DNA of 64,000 bases, taken from JAGQOZ01 sp041399205 (lineage in GTDB: Bacteria > Planctomycetota > Planctomycetia > Pirellulales > Pirellulaceae). A model generated the notes under the pieces. The model was not told where the DNA came from. It made no database searches and saw nothing but the letters and a program-made list of their open reading frames with translations. Below are positions 1-9,777 of this stretch, one piece after another (position 1 is the stretch's first letter; every line of letters begins with the position of its first letter). The DNA is taken from positions 147,575 through 211,574 of the forward strand of contig JAWKTK010000016.1 of the NCBI GenBank assembly GCA_041399205.1. Direction: 5' to 3'. A program made the position numbers and the translations under genes.

Positions 1-1640
1 CGCAGGGTTAACATGCCGTAGTTTCTGGCGGTGTTGCGAAGTTCATCGGTTGAAGCGCCTTGGAGCACCATTTCGCGAAGTTCGTCGTTCATGACCATCA
101 ATTCGAACAAACCAACTCGGCCCTTGTACCCGGTATTGTTACAAACGTCGCACCCCATGCCTCGATAAAACGGCCGCCCGGCAATTTCCTTTTCGGTTAG
201 CTCCAGTTGGGACAGCAAATCTTCTGTTGGTGTCGTTTCTTCTCGACACTTTTGGCAGATTCGACGCACCAGACGCTGAGCCAAAATGACTTCCACCGTG
301 GCCGTGATCATGAAGGGCTGAATCCCCATGTCTCGTAAACGAGTGACCGTGCTGGGAGCATCATTCGTATGCAACGTGCTGAACACCAAGTGGCCGGTCA
401 GCGACGCTTGAATGGCAATTTCCGCCGTCTCTAAGTCTCGAATTTCGCCCACCAGAATTTTGTCCGGGTCTTGCCGCAGGATCGCTCGCAAACATTGCGC
501 AAAGGTATTGCCGATGTCATGGTCAATGGGGATTTGCACAATGCCATCGATGTCGTATTCCACTGGGTCTTCCGTGGTGATCAGCTTTTCAGTGATTTCG
601 TTCAGTTCTGAAAGAGCGGAATACAGCGTGGTGGTTTTGCCCGAACCGGTGGGGCCTGTGACCAGCACGATCCCGTTAGGTCGATGCATGGCTTGGCGAA
701 AGTTGGTCTTGGTGTGATCGTCCATCCCCACGTTTTCCAGGCTCAGCGAAACCACCGAACGATCTAGAACTCGCATCACCACGCTTTCACCAAACATGGT
801 CGGCAACACGCTCACTCGCAAATCCACCGGATGGCCACCCACCGTCAATTCGATACGACCGTCTTGCGGCAAACGACGTTCGGCAATGTCCAGGTTGGCC
901 ATGACCTTAATTCGAGTAGTAATGGCGAAGGCCAAGTGGCGTGGCGGCGGCACCATTTCGTACAGCACGCCGTCCGCTTTGATACGGATGCGAAATTCGT
1001 CTTCAAATGGTTCGAAGTGAATGTCACTGGCATGATCCTTAATAGCCAGCAGCAGCACCATGTTCAGCAGTTTGCGGACCGGCGCGCTGTCTGCCAACGC
1101 TTCCGCACCCGTGATATCGATGGGACCATCGCCGGCCAAGGCGCCGGCGGCGGCTTCCAATTCATCATCATCTTCCAGGTCGCCGACGATACTTTCAAAT
1201 GTTTCGGTGGCGCTGCCGTAATGTTTTTCCAAGGCTTTTAGGATTTCCGCTTCCGTGGCGACAACCATGCGAATGTCATAGCCCAGGAATGTGCGGAGTT
1301 CGTCTTGGATGGCCAGGTTTTGAGGATCGCAGGTGGCGACGGTGAAAGTGTCGCCGTCCAATTCGATGGGAATGATGCGATACAGCTGGGCCATCGGTTC
1401 GGTGACCAGCTCCAGAATTTCTTCACTGATTTCCGTTTCGGCCAATTTGATGACTTGCAGATGCATCTGTTCGGCCAGAGCGATGACCACCTGTTCGTCG
1501 GTGACCAGGCCCATTTCTTCGGCGATTTTTCCAAGCAGTTCGCCGGGGTGGCGACGTTGTTCCTCTAGCAGCATTTCCAGTTGATCATCTGTCAGGAACC
1601 CCAGATCTACCAGAATTTGTCCAATGCGTCGAATTGCCAT
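1..1640 (-). CDS. PilB/GspE-type assembly ATPase (3' end cut by window edge)
   Basis: Cytoplasmic hexameric ATPase that powers assembly of a type IV pilus or type II secretion pseudopilus. Reading starts at ATG 1640 (MAIRRIGQILVDLGFL). An N-terminal T2SSE_N-like domain spans about residues 1-150. A Walker A motif GPTGSGKT lies near residue 330, followed by Asp/Walker B boxes (ILVGEIRD) and a His box (STLHTND). A late Cys pair set (CQKC, then CDVC) matches the zinc finger of PilB/GspE. About 546 codons are visible and the frame is open at base 1, so roughly the last 20 residues are missing. It lies 61 bases downstream of pilT on the same strand and probably shares its transcript. PilB and GspE cannot be told apart here; the adjacent PilT favours a type IV pilus system. 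Confidence 0.93.
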   Translation of the reverse strand, partial: MAIRRIGQILVDLGFLTDDQLEMLLEEQRRHPGELLGKIAEEMGLVTDEQVVIALAEQMHLQVIKLAETEISEEILELVTEPMAQLYRIIPIELDGDTFTVATCDPQNLAIQDELRTFLGYDIRMVVATEAEILKALEKHYGSATETFESIVGDLEDDDELEAAAGALAGDGPIDITGAEALADSAPVRKLLNMVLLLAIKDHASDIHFEPFEDEFRIRIKADGVLYEMVPPPRHLAFAITTRIKVMANLDIAERRLPQDGRIELTVGGHPVDLRVSVLPTMFGESVVMRVLDRSVVSLSLENVGMDDHTKTNFRQAMHRPNGIVLVTGPTGSGKTTTLYSALSELNEITEKLITTEDPVEYDIDGIVQIPIDHDIGNTFAQCLRAILRQDPDKILVGEIRDLETAEIAIQASLTGHLVFSTLHTNDAPSTVTRLRDMGIQPFMITATVEVILAQRLVRRICQKCREETTPTEDLLSQLELTEKEIAGRPFYRGMGCDVCNNTGYKGRVGLFELMVMNDELREMVLQGASTDELRNTARNYGMLTL

Positions 1641-1701
1641 AATGCAGAAATACCGTCAATTGAAGAAAAGGGAAAATCGAACGTGCCGAACCAAGAAGAT
1701 G

Positions 1702-2814
1702 CTAACCGGCGTTGTCGGCTGCATCTTCGTCGTCATCGAACATGCCTTTTTGGGCCTGAGCGATACGTTTGGCCAAATCGTCGGGCGATTGAGCTTTGCC
1801 CAGCGCGTCTTCCGCCGTAATTTTTTCGTCTCGCCACAGCTTAAACAACGCATCATCCATCAAGATCATGCCGTGTTTGTAACCGGTCTGGATGGCCGAT
1901 GTGATTCGATAGGTTTTGTTTTCACGAATCAGGTTAGCGATACCGGGCGTGACCACCAACAATTCGTGCGCGGCAACTCGACCACCGCCAATCTTAGGAA
2001 TCAGCGTTTGCGAAAGGACGCCGATGATGGCCGTGGATAGCTGCGTTCGAATCTGATCTTGCTGGTTGGTCGGAAAGACGTCGATGATTCGGTTGACCGT
2101 ACCTTGCGCACTATTGGTGTGCAACGTTCCGAAGACCACGTGCCCCGTTTCCGCGGCGGTGATGGCCGCTTCAATCGTTTCTAAGTCTCGCATTTCACCC
2201 ACCAGAATCACGTCCGGATCTTGTCGCAGAGCTCGACGAATCGCTTCGGCAAAGCTGGGTACGTCGTTGCCGACTTCGCGCTGATTGATGGTTGATTTCT
2301 TGTGTTCGTGATAAAATTCGATGGGGTCTTCAATGGTGATGATGTGATGGTCGACCGTTTCGTTGATATAGTCGATCATACTGGCCAGCGACGTACTTTT
2401 GCCCGACCCCGTGGGACCGGTGACCAAGAACAGACCTCGAGGACGCATGCACAATTCGGCAATACGCGGCGGCAGGCCCAACTTTTCCATAGGGATTTTT
2501 TCGTTGGGAATCTGACGCAAGACCATGGCGATATTGCCGCGTTGCCGAAACACGGAGACTCGGAAACGAGCCAATTCGCCGAAGGCAAAACCAAAGTCGG
2601 TACCGCCTTGTTCTTGAAGTTCTTGCTGGCACCGATCGGGCGTAATACTTTTCATTAGCGCCACGGTATCTTCTGGTTCCAGCGTTTTGGTTTCCAGCTT
2701 TCGCATGCGGCCGTGCAGTCGAAACACGGGCGGTTGTCCCACGGTGATGTGGATATCGCTGGCGCCTTGCTTGATACAAGCAGACAGCAATTTATCAATC
2801 AGAATGGTTGCCAT
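1702..2814 (-). CDS. pilT: Type IV pilus retraction ATPase PilT
   Basis: Motor ATPase that depolymerises type IV pili for twitching motility, acting at the inner membrane. The 370-residue product has the usual PilT length and begins MATILIDKLLSACIKQGASD, with the ASDIHI signature. Walker A GPTGSGKS sits near residue 132, the Asp box covers IEDPIEFYH, Walker B is ILVGEMRD, and the His box is GTLHTNSA. The C-terminus is acidic (DDDEDAAD). There is no N-terminal T2SSE_N domain, which separates it from the two flanking PilB-like ATPases. The order on the minus strand is PilB-like, PilT, PilB-like, so it is probably part of one pilus operon. PilU is a possible alternative name. Confidence 0.93.
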   Translation of the reverse strand: MATILIDKLLSACIKQGASDIHITVGQPPVFRLHGRMRKLETKTLEPEDTVALMKSITPDRCQQELQEQGGTDFGFAFGELARFRVSVFRQRGNIAMVLRQIPNEKIPMEKLGLPPRIAELCMRPRGLFLVTGPTGSGKSTSLASMIDYINETVDHHIITIEDPIEFYHEHKKSTINQREVGNDVPSFAEAIRRALRQDPDVILVGEMRDLETIEAAITAAETGHVVFGTLHTNSAQGTVNRIIDVFPTNQQDQIRTQLSTAIIGVLSQTLIPKIGGGRVAAHELLVVTPGIANLIRENKTYRITSAIQTGYKHGMILMDDALFKLWRDEKITAEDALGKAQSPDDLAKRIAQAQKGMFDDDEDAADNAG

Positions 2815-3106
2815 AAAAACCGGGCTCTGTTGTCAAGGCGAACACTCCTTGTGGCGAACCTCTTCTCGGTTCCGAATTCCCATTCGGCGCCGGTTCGGGC
2901 CAAGGACGACCAAGCGAATTCGAGCGATAGGACGCTGACTTCGCTTGGTGTCGTGTCGCTGTTCGAAAAGGAAAAACTAACTCACTATCAAAGTTGAATG
3001 AAGGATCAGGATTGCTAAAACCTGCTCGCAAAATGTCTGACTTTGCATTTGCTTTGGAGTCGCCGGCTATTTCGCTTGCTGGGTGTCGTCCAAAGCGGAT
3101 GCCCTG

Positions 3107-4834
3107 CTACAGGACTTCAATCTGGTTGTCGGATTCGGTCTTCTTGGCCACGCGGAATACTTCTTCCAACGTGGTTACGCCTTTCAAGACCTTGGCAATA
3201 CCGTCTCGATAAAGCGTGGTCATGCCGTCTTTAATGGCCACTTCACGAATATCCACGGCGGATGCGTTTTGGTACACCTTCTCGCGAACACCCGACGTCA
3301 TCATCATTAGTTCGTAAATACCAATACGGCCTCGATAACCCTGTCCGCCACAAGCGTTGCAGCCGGCGCCTTTCATCATGGTGGCACCTTCCATCAACTT
3401 GGGCGTGATGCCGGACGCTTCCAATTCGGCTTCCGTGGGTGTGTACGGTTTGCGACATTTGGTACAGACTACTCGCACCAACCGCTGCGCCAACACGGCG
3501 ACTACGGACGTGGCAACCAGATAGCCAGGGACGCCCAGGTCGACCATTCGCGTCATGGCACCCGGCGCGTCATTCGTATGCAACGTGCTGAACACCAAGT
3601 GACCGGTCAGCGAAGCTTGAATACCCATGCCTGCCGTTTCCAGGTCTCGCATTTCGCCCACCAAAATAATGTTAGGGGCCTGTCGCAACATGGCTCGAAT
3701 GATCCTGGCAAAATCGAGCCCAATATTGTGCTTCACTTCAACCTGATTGATGCCTTGCAGATAATACTCCACCGGATCTTCTGCGGTGATGATCTTGCGA
3801 TCGGGTCGATTCAATTCATTCAGTGCGGCATACAACGTGGTGGTTTTTCCCGAACCGGTAGGACCGGTCACCAACACAATACCGTTGGGGCGCTTAATCA
3901 GCGAAGTGAATTGTTTGTACGTTCTTTCCGAAAGCCCTAACTGCCGAACACCCACTTTGATGTTGTCTTTATCCAACAGTCGCATGACGATCGACTGGCC
4001 GTGATTCGTGGGAATCACGCTGACTCGCAAATCCAATTCTTTGTCACCGGCGGTGATTTTGATTCGACCATCTTGCGTACGGCGGCGTTCGGCAATGTCC
4101 ATTTTGCCCAGAATTTTGATACGAGAAATAATCGCGCCCAGCATTCGGCGCGGAGGACTATCGCGTTCCACCAATACACCGTCAATGCGGTAGCGAATGC
4201 GAATCCGATCTTCAAACGGTTCAATATGAATGTCCGATGCGCGTAACTGAACGGCTTCACCGATCATCAGTTGCACCAAGCGAACCACCGGCGCGCTGGT
4301 TTCATCCACCGCTTCGCCTGAATCACCGCCGCCGTCATCTTCCGTTTCGGTAAAGTCAATGGCCGTATCGGTGAATTCCTGCAACATCGAATCCGCACTT
4401 TCGCCTTCAATCTGGCCGTAGTAGCGATTGATGGCTTCCAGGATCGATTCCCGCGGTGCTAAAGCGATTTCAATTTGGCGGTTCAGAATAAATCGAAGCT
4501 TGTCAAACGTGTCTAAGTCCTGAGGATCGCTGACAATGACGCGCAAAACATCTTCGCTGACTTCTTCCAGCGGCAGGATGACGTTTTCACGAGCAACCGA
4601 TTCGGGGACCAATTCGACCACGGCCGGAGCAATGCTGACTTCGTGCAAATCGACGAACGGCAGATTATGCTCTTTGGCAATGGCGCCCATCACCTGTTCG
4701 CCGGTGGCATAGTCTAAGCGAACCAACGCGTCGCCCACCGAAATCCCGTTCTCGTTGGCCAGCTGCTGCGCGTCAGCAAGTTGCTCGGCGCTCACGATCC
4801 CATCACGAATCAGGATCTTTTCAAATGAAGGCAT
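3107..4834 (-). CDS. PilB/GspE-type assembly ATPase
   Basis: Second assembly ATPase of the pilus/secretion cluster, 575 residues from ATG 4834 (MPSFEKILIRDGIVSAEQLA). That start is preferred over an in-frame one 180 bases upstream because AGAGGA sits about 8 bases before it and the family N-terminus begins there. Domains: N-terminal T2SSE_N-like region with an acidic linker (near residue 150-165), then the ATPase core with Walker A GPTGSGKT near residue 323, Walker B ILVGEMRD, His box STLHTND, and a CTKC/CNAC zinc module. The C-terminus (EEVFRVAKKTESD) is complete, unlike the homologue at the window edge. It is probably the first gene of the transcript. Two PilB paralogues around one PilT suggest two pilus/pseudopilus systems or a heteromeric motor. 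Confidence 0.92.
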   Translation of the reverse strand: MPSFEKILIRDGIVSAEQLADAQQLANENGISVGDALVRLDYATGEQVMGAIAKEHNLPFVDLHEVSIAPAVVELVPESVARENVILPLEEVSEDVLRVIVSDPQDLDTFDKLRFILNRQIEIALAPRESILEAINRYYGQIEGESADSMLQEFTDTAIDFTETEDDGGGDSGEAVDETSAPVVRLVQLMIGEAVQLRASDIHIEPFEDRIRIRYRIDGVLVERDSPPRRMLGAIISRIKILGKMDIAERRRTQDGRIKITAGDKELDLRVSVIPTNHGQSIVMRLLDKDNIKVGVRQLGLSERTYKQFTSLIKRPNGIVLVTGPTGSGKTTTLYAALNELNRPDRKIITAEDPVEYYLQGINQVEVKHNIGLDFARIIRAMLRQAPNIILVGEMRDLETAGMGIQASLTGHLVFSTLHTNDAPGAMTRMVDLGVPGYLVATSVVAVLAQRLVRVVCTKCRKPYTPTEAELEASGITPKLMEGATMMKGAGCNACGGQGYRGRIGIYELMMMTSGVREKVYQNASAVDIREVAIKDGMTTLYRDGIAKVLKGVTTLEEVFRVAKKTESDNQIEVL

Positions 4835-5413
4835 AGGGGTCCTCTGTACTCTGCTCTCAAGTTCCGCGCCGAATTCCACGGCGGCACTCGCTTCCGGTCT
4901 GGTCGCACCACGTTTGTTCGTTCGCCACCGGATTGGAATGCTTGCAATCTTGCGGTATCGCCTAACCCAATTGGCAAAACTGCCCGAAAGACACTCGCGT
5001 TTCGACCAACCCAAATGACAAGCGAGATACTATACCGTACGCAGCCGATTCGGATGCCTGTGACGCAAACAACTATGACAACAGGCGCAAAACGTGCCGC
5101 GAGACGTATAGAATCATCGGCTCGCCGAAACGACCGATGCAAAAAGACGCTAGATTTGCTCTAAGTCGTACAGAGTTTTAGACTAATGCCAACGCTAGCG
5201 AATGTCAATCTAAGCCGGTTTTGGCAAGCTGGGAACCGTATTTATAAGGGGTTATGTTTTGCTTTGTTTACAACGTCAGCACCACTCGCTTGACATGCCA
5301 CGTGGCGATTACCCGAGTGATGTTGGGCGGACCAAGCAGCAGGATGCCGATGTTTCGGCAAGTGAACTCGTTCGTTCGCCGCAGGATAACATTTCTTGTC
5401 GTCGGACCAATTG
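4835..5413. other. Intergenic region, 579 bases
   Basis: Lies between the first gene of the pilus ATPase cluster and the end of the TolC-family gene, both on the minus strand. It should hold the promoter of the ATPase cluster. I found no convincing coding frame, RNA gene, repeat or terminator. The short open frames here have no recognisable protein character. Confidence 0.5.
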
Positions 5414-6829
5414 TCAATCCTGGTCCAAAGAACCGGTCAGGAGCATGCCGTCGATTTCGTAGCTGCGAGCCCAGTAGTTTTCCAGTTCGTCCAAGTAATC
5501 CAAACTGACTTGGAAGAACGTGCGTTGGGCGTTTAACAGCTGCAGGAACCCGATTTCACCTTGCTGAAACGCGCGGACAACAAGGTCTCGAGTTTCTTTG
5601 GACGACGGTAGCAAACCTTTTTGATATTCCAACACTCGTTGATACGCATTCGCGTAGTCGGCGTGCGCGGCAGCCAAGTCTTGCTGCAGCCGCAGTTCCA
5701 ATCGTTCCAGTTGTTGCTGAGCCGCCGTTAACTGGGAACACGCACTGCCAATGTTGCCTTGGTTGCGGTCCAGAATCGGCAGGGGCATGCCCGCTTGAAT
5801 ACCGGTCACCGTATATTGAGTGGCATAATCATACTGTACACTCACGTTGGCCGTCACATCGGGAATGACTTCCATACGCTGGCGATGGACTTCACTTCTC
5901 GCTCGTTGAATGTTGGCCAGTGCTTTGGCAACTTCGGGACTGGCCTGCAGCAGCGCTGGTAGTGCTTCGTCATAGGAAATGAAATGAACCACGTTGTCAA
6001 TGTCGGCCGTCAAAGGTTGCGCGGGGCCTGAATTTCGTATGCCGGCTACGGCGTTCAGCGATCGCCAATTGCGGTCCAGTTGCTGTCGAGCCGAAAGGAG
6101 TTCCAATCGCATGCGGTCGGCGTCCAGACGCGTTTGTAAATAGTCTGCTTTGGGCGTTTCCCCGGAGGCGAACAGACGCTGTGCCGAATCGGCCGCTTTG
6201 GTGCTGACTTCCAGTAACCGCTGCATGGTGTCGATTCGCGTTTGAGCGATGACCACGGCGATAAAGCGTCGACGAACGTCAGTCAACACGCGTTGTTGTT
6301 GAATAGCCAATTGTTGCGACGCAATTTCGACTTCACGAGCGGCCACGTCAATACGACTCCACCGCTTGCGTCTGGGAGTCACCGTCTGCTGGACGTAAAA
6401 ACCTTGTTGGCCCGCTTGGCCTTCATTGCCGACTTCGGAAGCCGTATATCCGGCGCTTGGATTGTTTCGCAATCGGGCTTGATAGCAACGCCACTTGGCG
6501 GCTTCCAAGTTTGCAGCTGCTTCGGCTACGGCCGGGTTGCTGGCCAGCGCCGTTTGTTCATAGTATTCGACTGACAACACGTTGGCACTCAATTCTACCT
6601 GCGGCAACGTGCCATTCGCGTCAGTGGCGAACGGTTCGATCGGTTCCATCCGCATCGGTTCGGTCGGACTTTGATCCAGCGAATCTACCAGTGGGCGCGG
6701 TTCCGGTGGAAGACGCGACGGTGCTTCTAATGAATCTGCCACTTGAGCGATGATCGGCGTCGTCATCAGCAAGGACGCAGCAGCGGTAATCCGCCAAGAT
6801 TGTTTTTTGAACATAGAACCGATACTCAA
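5414..6829 (-). CDS. TolC/CzcC-family outer membrane efflux protein
   Basis: Predicted outer-membrane channel of an RND or ABC-type efflux or type I export system. The 471-residue product starts MSIGSMFKKQSW; MFKKQSW at 6814 is an alternative start. A signal peptide follows (hydrophobic ITAAASLLMTTPIIA), then a Pro-rich segment. Two OEP repeats of long Gln/Ala/Leu-rich amphipathic helices carry typical TolC features such as the ASNPAVAEAAANLEAA stretch and a second repeat with LLQASPEVAKALANIQRA. No membrane-fusion or inner-membrane pump gene is adjacent, so the partner pump must be elsewhere. The family is clear, the substrate is not. Confidence 0.88.
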   Translation of the reverse strand: MSIGSMFKKQSWRITAAASLLMTTPIIAQVADSLEAPSRLPPEPRPLVDSLDQSPTEPMRMEPIEPFATDANGTLPQVELSANVLSVEYYEQTALASNPAVAEAAANLEAAKWRCYQARLRNNPSAGYTASEVGNEGQAGQQGFYVQQTVTPRRKRWSRIDVAAREVEIASQQLAIQQQRVLTDVRRRFIAVVIAQTRIDTMQRLLEVSTKAADSAQRLFASGETPKADYLQTRLDADRMRLELLSARQQLDRNWRSLNAVAGIRNSGPAQPLTADIDNVVHFISYDEALPALLQASPEVAKALANIQRARSEVHRQRMEVIPDVTANVSVQYDYATQYTVTGIQAGMPLPILDRNQGNIGSACSQLTAAQQQLERLELRLQQDLAAAHADYANAYQRVLEYQKGLLPSSKETRDLVVRAFQQGEIGFLQLLNAQRTFFQVSLDYLDELENYWARSYEIDGMLLTGSLDQD

Positions 6830-6997
6830 CGCAATTCAAGTTTTCAGGCTTGCCAGATGTGCCGAATGCAAGCCAAGGAGGTGTGATACTAATCGTATCG
6901 GTTGAGCGAATTCGCTGAATCGGAACAATCGCTGACGTAGCGGTCAGAGAAACTGGGTTATTGTTGTTGCTGCTAGCGAATTCCATTCGGCCAAGAA

Positions 6998-7498
6998 TTA
7001 CCGTTGATTGCGAAACTGCATCGCTCGCTGCAAATCGCGTTTCGTGTCGGCCTTCTTGATTGATTCTCGTTTATCGTGCAGCTTCTTACCTCGGCACAAG
7101 CCCAGCAACAATTTTGCTCGACCATCCTTGAAATACATTTTCAGCGGTACCAGCGTCAGGCCTTTTTCGTGTGCTTGCATAGCGAACTTGGCAACTTCGC
7201 GGCGATGCATCAGTAGTTTCCGAGGCCGTTTGGGCTGGTGGTTCATGAAGCTGGCTTCAAAGTACTCCGGAATATCCGCGCCCACCAACCAGACTTCGCC
7301 ATCGCGAAGTCGGCCATATGCTTCCTCCAGTGAAACCTGGCTGTTTCGCAGACTCTTGACTTCGCTACCGGTCAGCACGATACCGCATTCCAGCGAATCT
7401 AAGATCTCGTATTTGTGACGAGCCTTCCGGTTTTCGGCAATCGTTTTCTGATTGGCGTCTTGGGCGGGTGCTTTCTTCTTCTTGCTTTTCTTGGCCAT
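6998..7498 (-). CDS. smpB: SsrA-binding protein SmpB
   Basis: tmRNA-binding protein required for trans-translation, which rescues stalled ribosomes and tags nascent chains. The 166-residue product has a Lys-rich N-terminus (MAKKSKKKKAP), the SmpB core (ARHKYEILDSLECGIVLTGS, EVKSLRNSQVSL) and the basic tail KKLHDKRESIKKAD that inserts into the decoding centre. The length is slightly above the usual 150-160 because of the Lys-rich N-terminal extension. It lies 168 bases from the TolC-family gene. No tmRNA gene was recognised in the window. Confidence 0.97.
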   Translation of the reverse strand: MAKKSKKKKAPAQDANQKTIAENRKARHKYEILDSLECGIVLTGSEVKSLRNSQVSLEEAYGRLRDGEVWLVGADIPEYFEASFMNHQPKRPRKLLMHRREVAKFAMQAHEKGLTLVPLKMYFKDGRAKLLLGLCRGKKLHDKRESIKKADTKRDLQRAMQFRNQR

Positions 7499-7619
7499 GC
7501 GAATGCTGCTCGAACTACCGAAGGGTGAACGGGAAAAACCGGACAGACGGCTGATTATAGCCGAGGTTCGCGGTGACTCGAATGGCCTTACTCAAACCCC
7601 GCCTGTCCTTACCGTAAGC

Positions 7620-8481
7620 TTACCGTGTCGCGTCCACAATCGACGCCAATCCTTCTCGGTAAGACCCGTATTGAAACGAAACGTGAAATCCACTGACCAG
7701 TTTTTGGTTGGAACAGCGTTTGTTCGAATCCGCTCGACGCCGCCGATTCGAATCATCAGCCGGTTGGACAAACTGAACATTTCGTTCCAGCAATCGACCA
7801 ACTTCCAGATAAAACGCGACGCTCCACCGGTTGTCCGTCACTGACCAGATAGGTTTGGCCATTCGGTTCTGAACGGGAGACGAGATCCACAATACTCGCG
7901 CCATCATCCACGTGGATCAAATTCAAGTATCCGTGTTCTGCACAGGGGATTGGTTGTCCCTGACGAACCAATTCGATATTGGGTACTCGCTGCGGTCCAT
8001 AGATTCCGGCGAATCGCAGAATGGTACTCCGCTGGCCGAAACGATCGTCGTTTCGAATCAATTGTTCCGCCGCCAGACATGCTTTGCCACCGGGTCGTAT
8101 TGGCAGACAAGCCGAAGCTTCGTCAACCCAGCCTCCGTCGTTTTGCGCATAGACGCCGGTCGAACTGACGTAAACAAAATGCTGGACTGAATCCGGCAGG
8201 CTCTTCAAAACGTTGGCCAGCCCTTGGATGTAAACCTGATCGATCGACTTGCCGCTCAGTCGGTCGTACCCCACCGCAAAGACCACTCGATCCACCTCTG
8301 GCAAGTCTTGCAGAGAATCTGCGTCCGTCACGTCCAGGATCACCGGTTGGAGACCTGCCGACTTTATCAAGGAAATGTTTTCTTTTTTTCTCGTGGCGGC
8401 ATAAACGGTGTCGCTTTGTTTCAACCACCGTGTTGCGATTCGGCAACCTAAGTATCCATAGCCAAAGATAAAATCGCGCAT
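7620..8481 (-). CDS. NAD-dependent epimerase/dehydratase (SDR), frame broken near 7814
   Basis: Extended-SDR nucleotide-sugar-epimerase-like oxidoreductase. The N-terminal frame (from 8481, MRDFIFGYGYLGCR) holds the Rossmann GxGxxG and the active-site region YVSSTGVYAQ. It runs to LVSDGQPVERR and then drifts into unrelated sequence ending at 7756. The family-like C-terminus (FYLEVGRLLERN, then RRADSNKRCSNQKL and SYREGLASI) continues in the +1 frame to 7620. One extra base, or two missing bases, near 7814-7820 (context CGCGTTTTATC) restores a 286-residue protein. The gene is either a recent pseudogene or carries a consensus error. Substrate unknown. There is no neighbouring pathway gene. Confidence 0.8.
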
Positions 8482-8703
8482 GTTTCAATTTCTTAATTCG
8501 AAGGATCAAGTGGAGTGGCAAGTGAAAACGGTAGCCTCATTTCCGGGAATTTCGCTCGTTTGGAACCGTCAGAATCTGTCTAGTTTCACACGCGTCAAGG
8601 AAAGCGAGCTTCGCTTCGGCATGTAAGTAGCGGACAACGTGGGAGAACTCGTTTATGATATAGGCTCTCGCCCCATAACGTTGGTCGTCGAAGGAAGTTG
8701 GAT

Positions 8704-9726
8704 ATGGCGAAAATTTCCGTTTTCGTTTTCTCAGTCTTGGTTGTGCTCGCACTGGGCGCTGCTCCCAGTTTTAGCCAAGAACATCATAGTTCTACCACCA
8801 AGTTAGCCAACGTGCTTTCTGGCCGAGCGCCATCGAATGCCAATGAACTGCTGGCTATGCAGGAACACATTCGATCCATTTCTGATCGTTTGGTCCAAAG
8901 TACCGTAGCGATTCAAGTGGGTCGAGCCAACGGGAGTGGCGTGATTATCAGCAAGACCGGTTACATCTTGACCGCAGCCCACGTCGCCGGCACACCCAAC
9001 GAAGAAGCGGTGATTTATTTGGCGGACGGCCGACGAGTTTTCGGCAAGACGTTAGGGATGAACGAAATGTTGGACGCCGGGCTGGTTAAGATTGAAACGC
9101 CTGGCGAATGGCCCTTTGCCGAATTGGGTAAATCATCCAATGTCGAAGAAGGTTTTTGGTGTTTAGCCACCGGGCATCCGGGCGGCTACGATTCTCAGCG
9201 TAAACCGGTACTTCGCATGGGCCGAGTGCTGAAGGCGGGAGATTCGGCCATCTTGACCGACTGCACGTTGGTCGGTGGCGATTCGGGCGGACCGTTGTTC
9301 GACTTAAATGGTCGCGTGATTGGAGTGCACAGTCGCATTGGCAAGAACTTGACCGTGAATGTTCACGTGCCGGTGGATAGTTATCGCGAAGCTTGGGACC
9401 GCTTGGTCAAAGGAGACGCGTGGGATCTGATGCGTCAGCCCAGTTTTAGCTGGATTGGTGTCAAAGGCGCATCACCAGCCGAAGCCGGTGTGCAAATTGG
9501 TGAAGTCGTTGTCGGCTCGCCGGCTCAAGACGCGGGGCTGCAGCCAGGCGATCAAATACTGTCGTTTGCCGGAAACTCAATCAGTCAATTCGATCAACTC
9601 AAAGAATTGGTTCGCGATCACAAACCTGGCGAAACGGTTCGTTTGGAAGTGAAGCGAGGCGGCGAATTTGTGCGAATGTCGCTTCGCATCGGATCGACGG
9701 CGGAACGAACAACACAGAAACGTTAG
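8704..9726 (+). CDS. Secreted HtrA/DegP-like serine protease with PDZ domain
   Basis: Periplasmic trypsin-like protease, 340 residues. ATG 8704 is chosen over TTG 8698 because the GAAGGAAG ribosome-binding site ends at 8697, giving 6 bases to ATG and none to TTG. A signal peptide covers residues 1-25 (VFVFSVLVVLALG, cleavage near SFSQ). The catalytic triad is complete: His93 (LTAAHV), Asp124 (LDAGLVKI), Ser194 (GGDSGGP). One C-terminal PDZ domain (about 245-325; GSPAQDAGLQPGDQIL) follows. Most DegP proteins carry two PDZ domains, so it is closer to DegS in architecture, but it has a signal peptide rather than a clear anchor. It is 51 bases before a paralogue that has lost the triad. Confidence 0.92.
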   Translation: MAKISVFVFSVLVVLALGAAPSFSQEHHSSTTKLANVLSGRAPSNANELLAMQEHIRSISDRLVQSTVAIQVGRANGSGVIISKTGYILTAAHVAGTPNEEAVIYLADGRRVFGKTLGMNEMLDAGLVKIETPGEWPFAELGKSSNVEEGFWCLATGHPGGYDSQRKPVLRMGRVLKAGDSAILTDCTLVGGDSGGPLFDLNGRVIGVHSRIGKNLTVNVHVPVDSYREAWDRLVKGDAWDLMRQPSFSWIGVKGASPAEAGVQIGEVVVGSPAQDAGLQPGDQILSFAGNSISQFDQLKELVRDHKPGETVRLEVKRGGEFVRMSLRIGSTAERTTQKR

Positions 9727-9777
9727 ATTTTGGTAGGCCGAGTTGGTAATTTCAGTTTTCCCAAGGAATTAACATTG

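Noticed and set aside
412..1020. Open frames on the plus strand over the PilB-like gene
   Set aside because: They lie antisense to strong ATPase motifs and have no protein character of their own.
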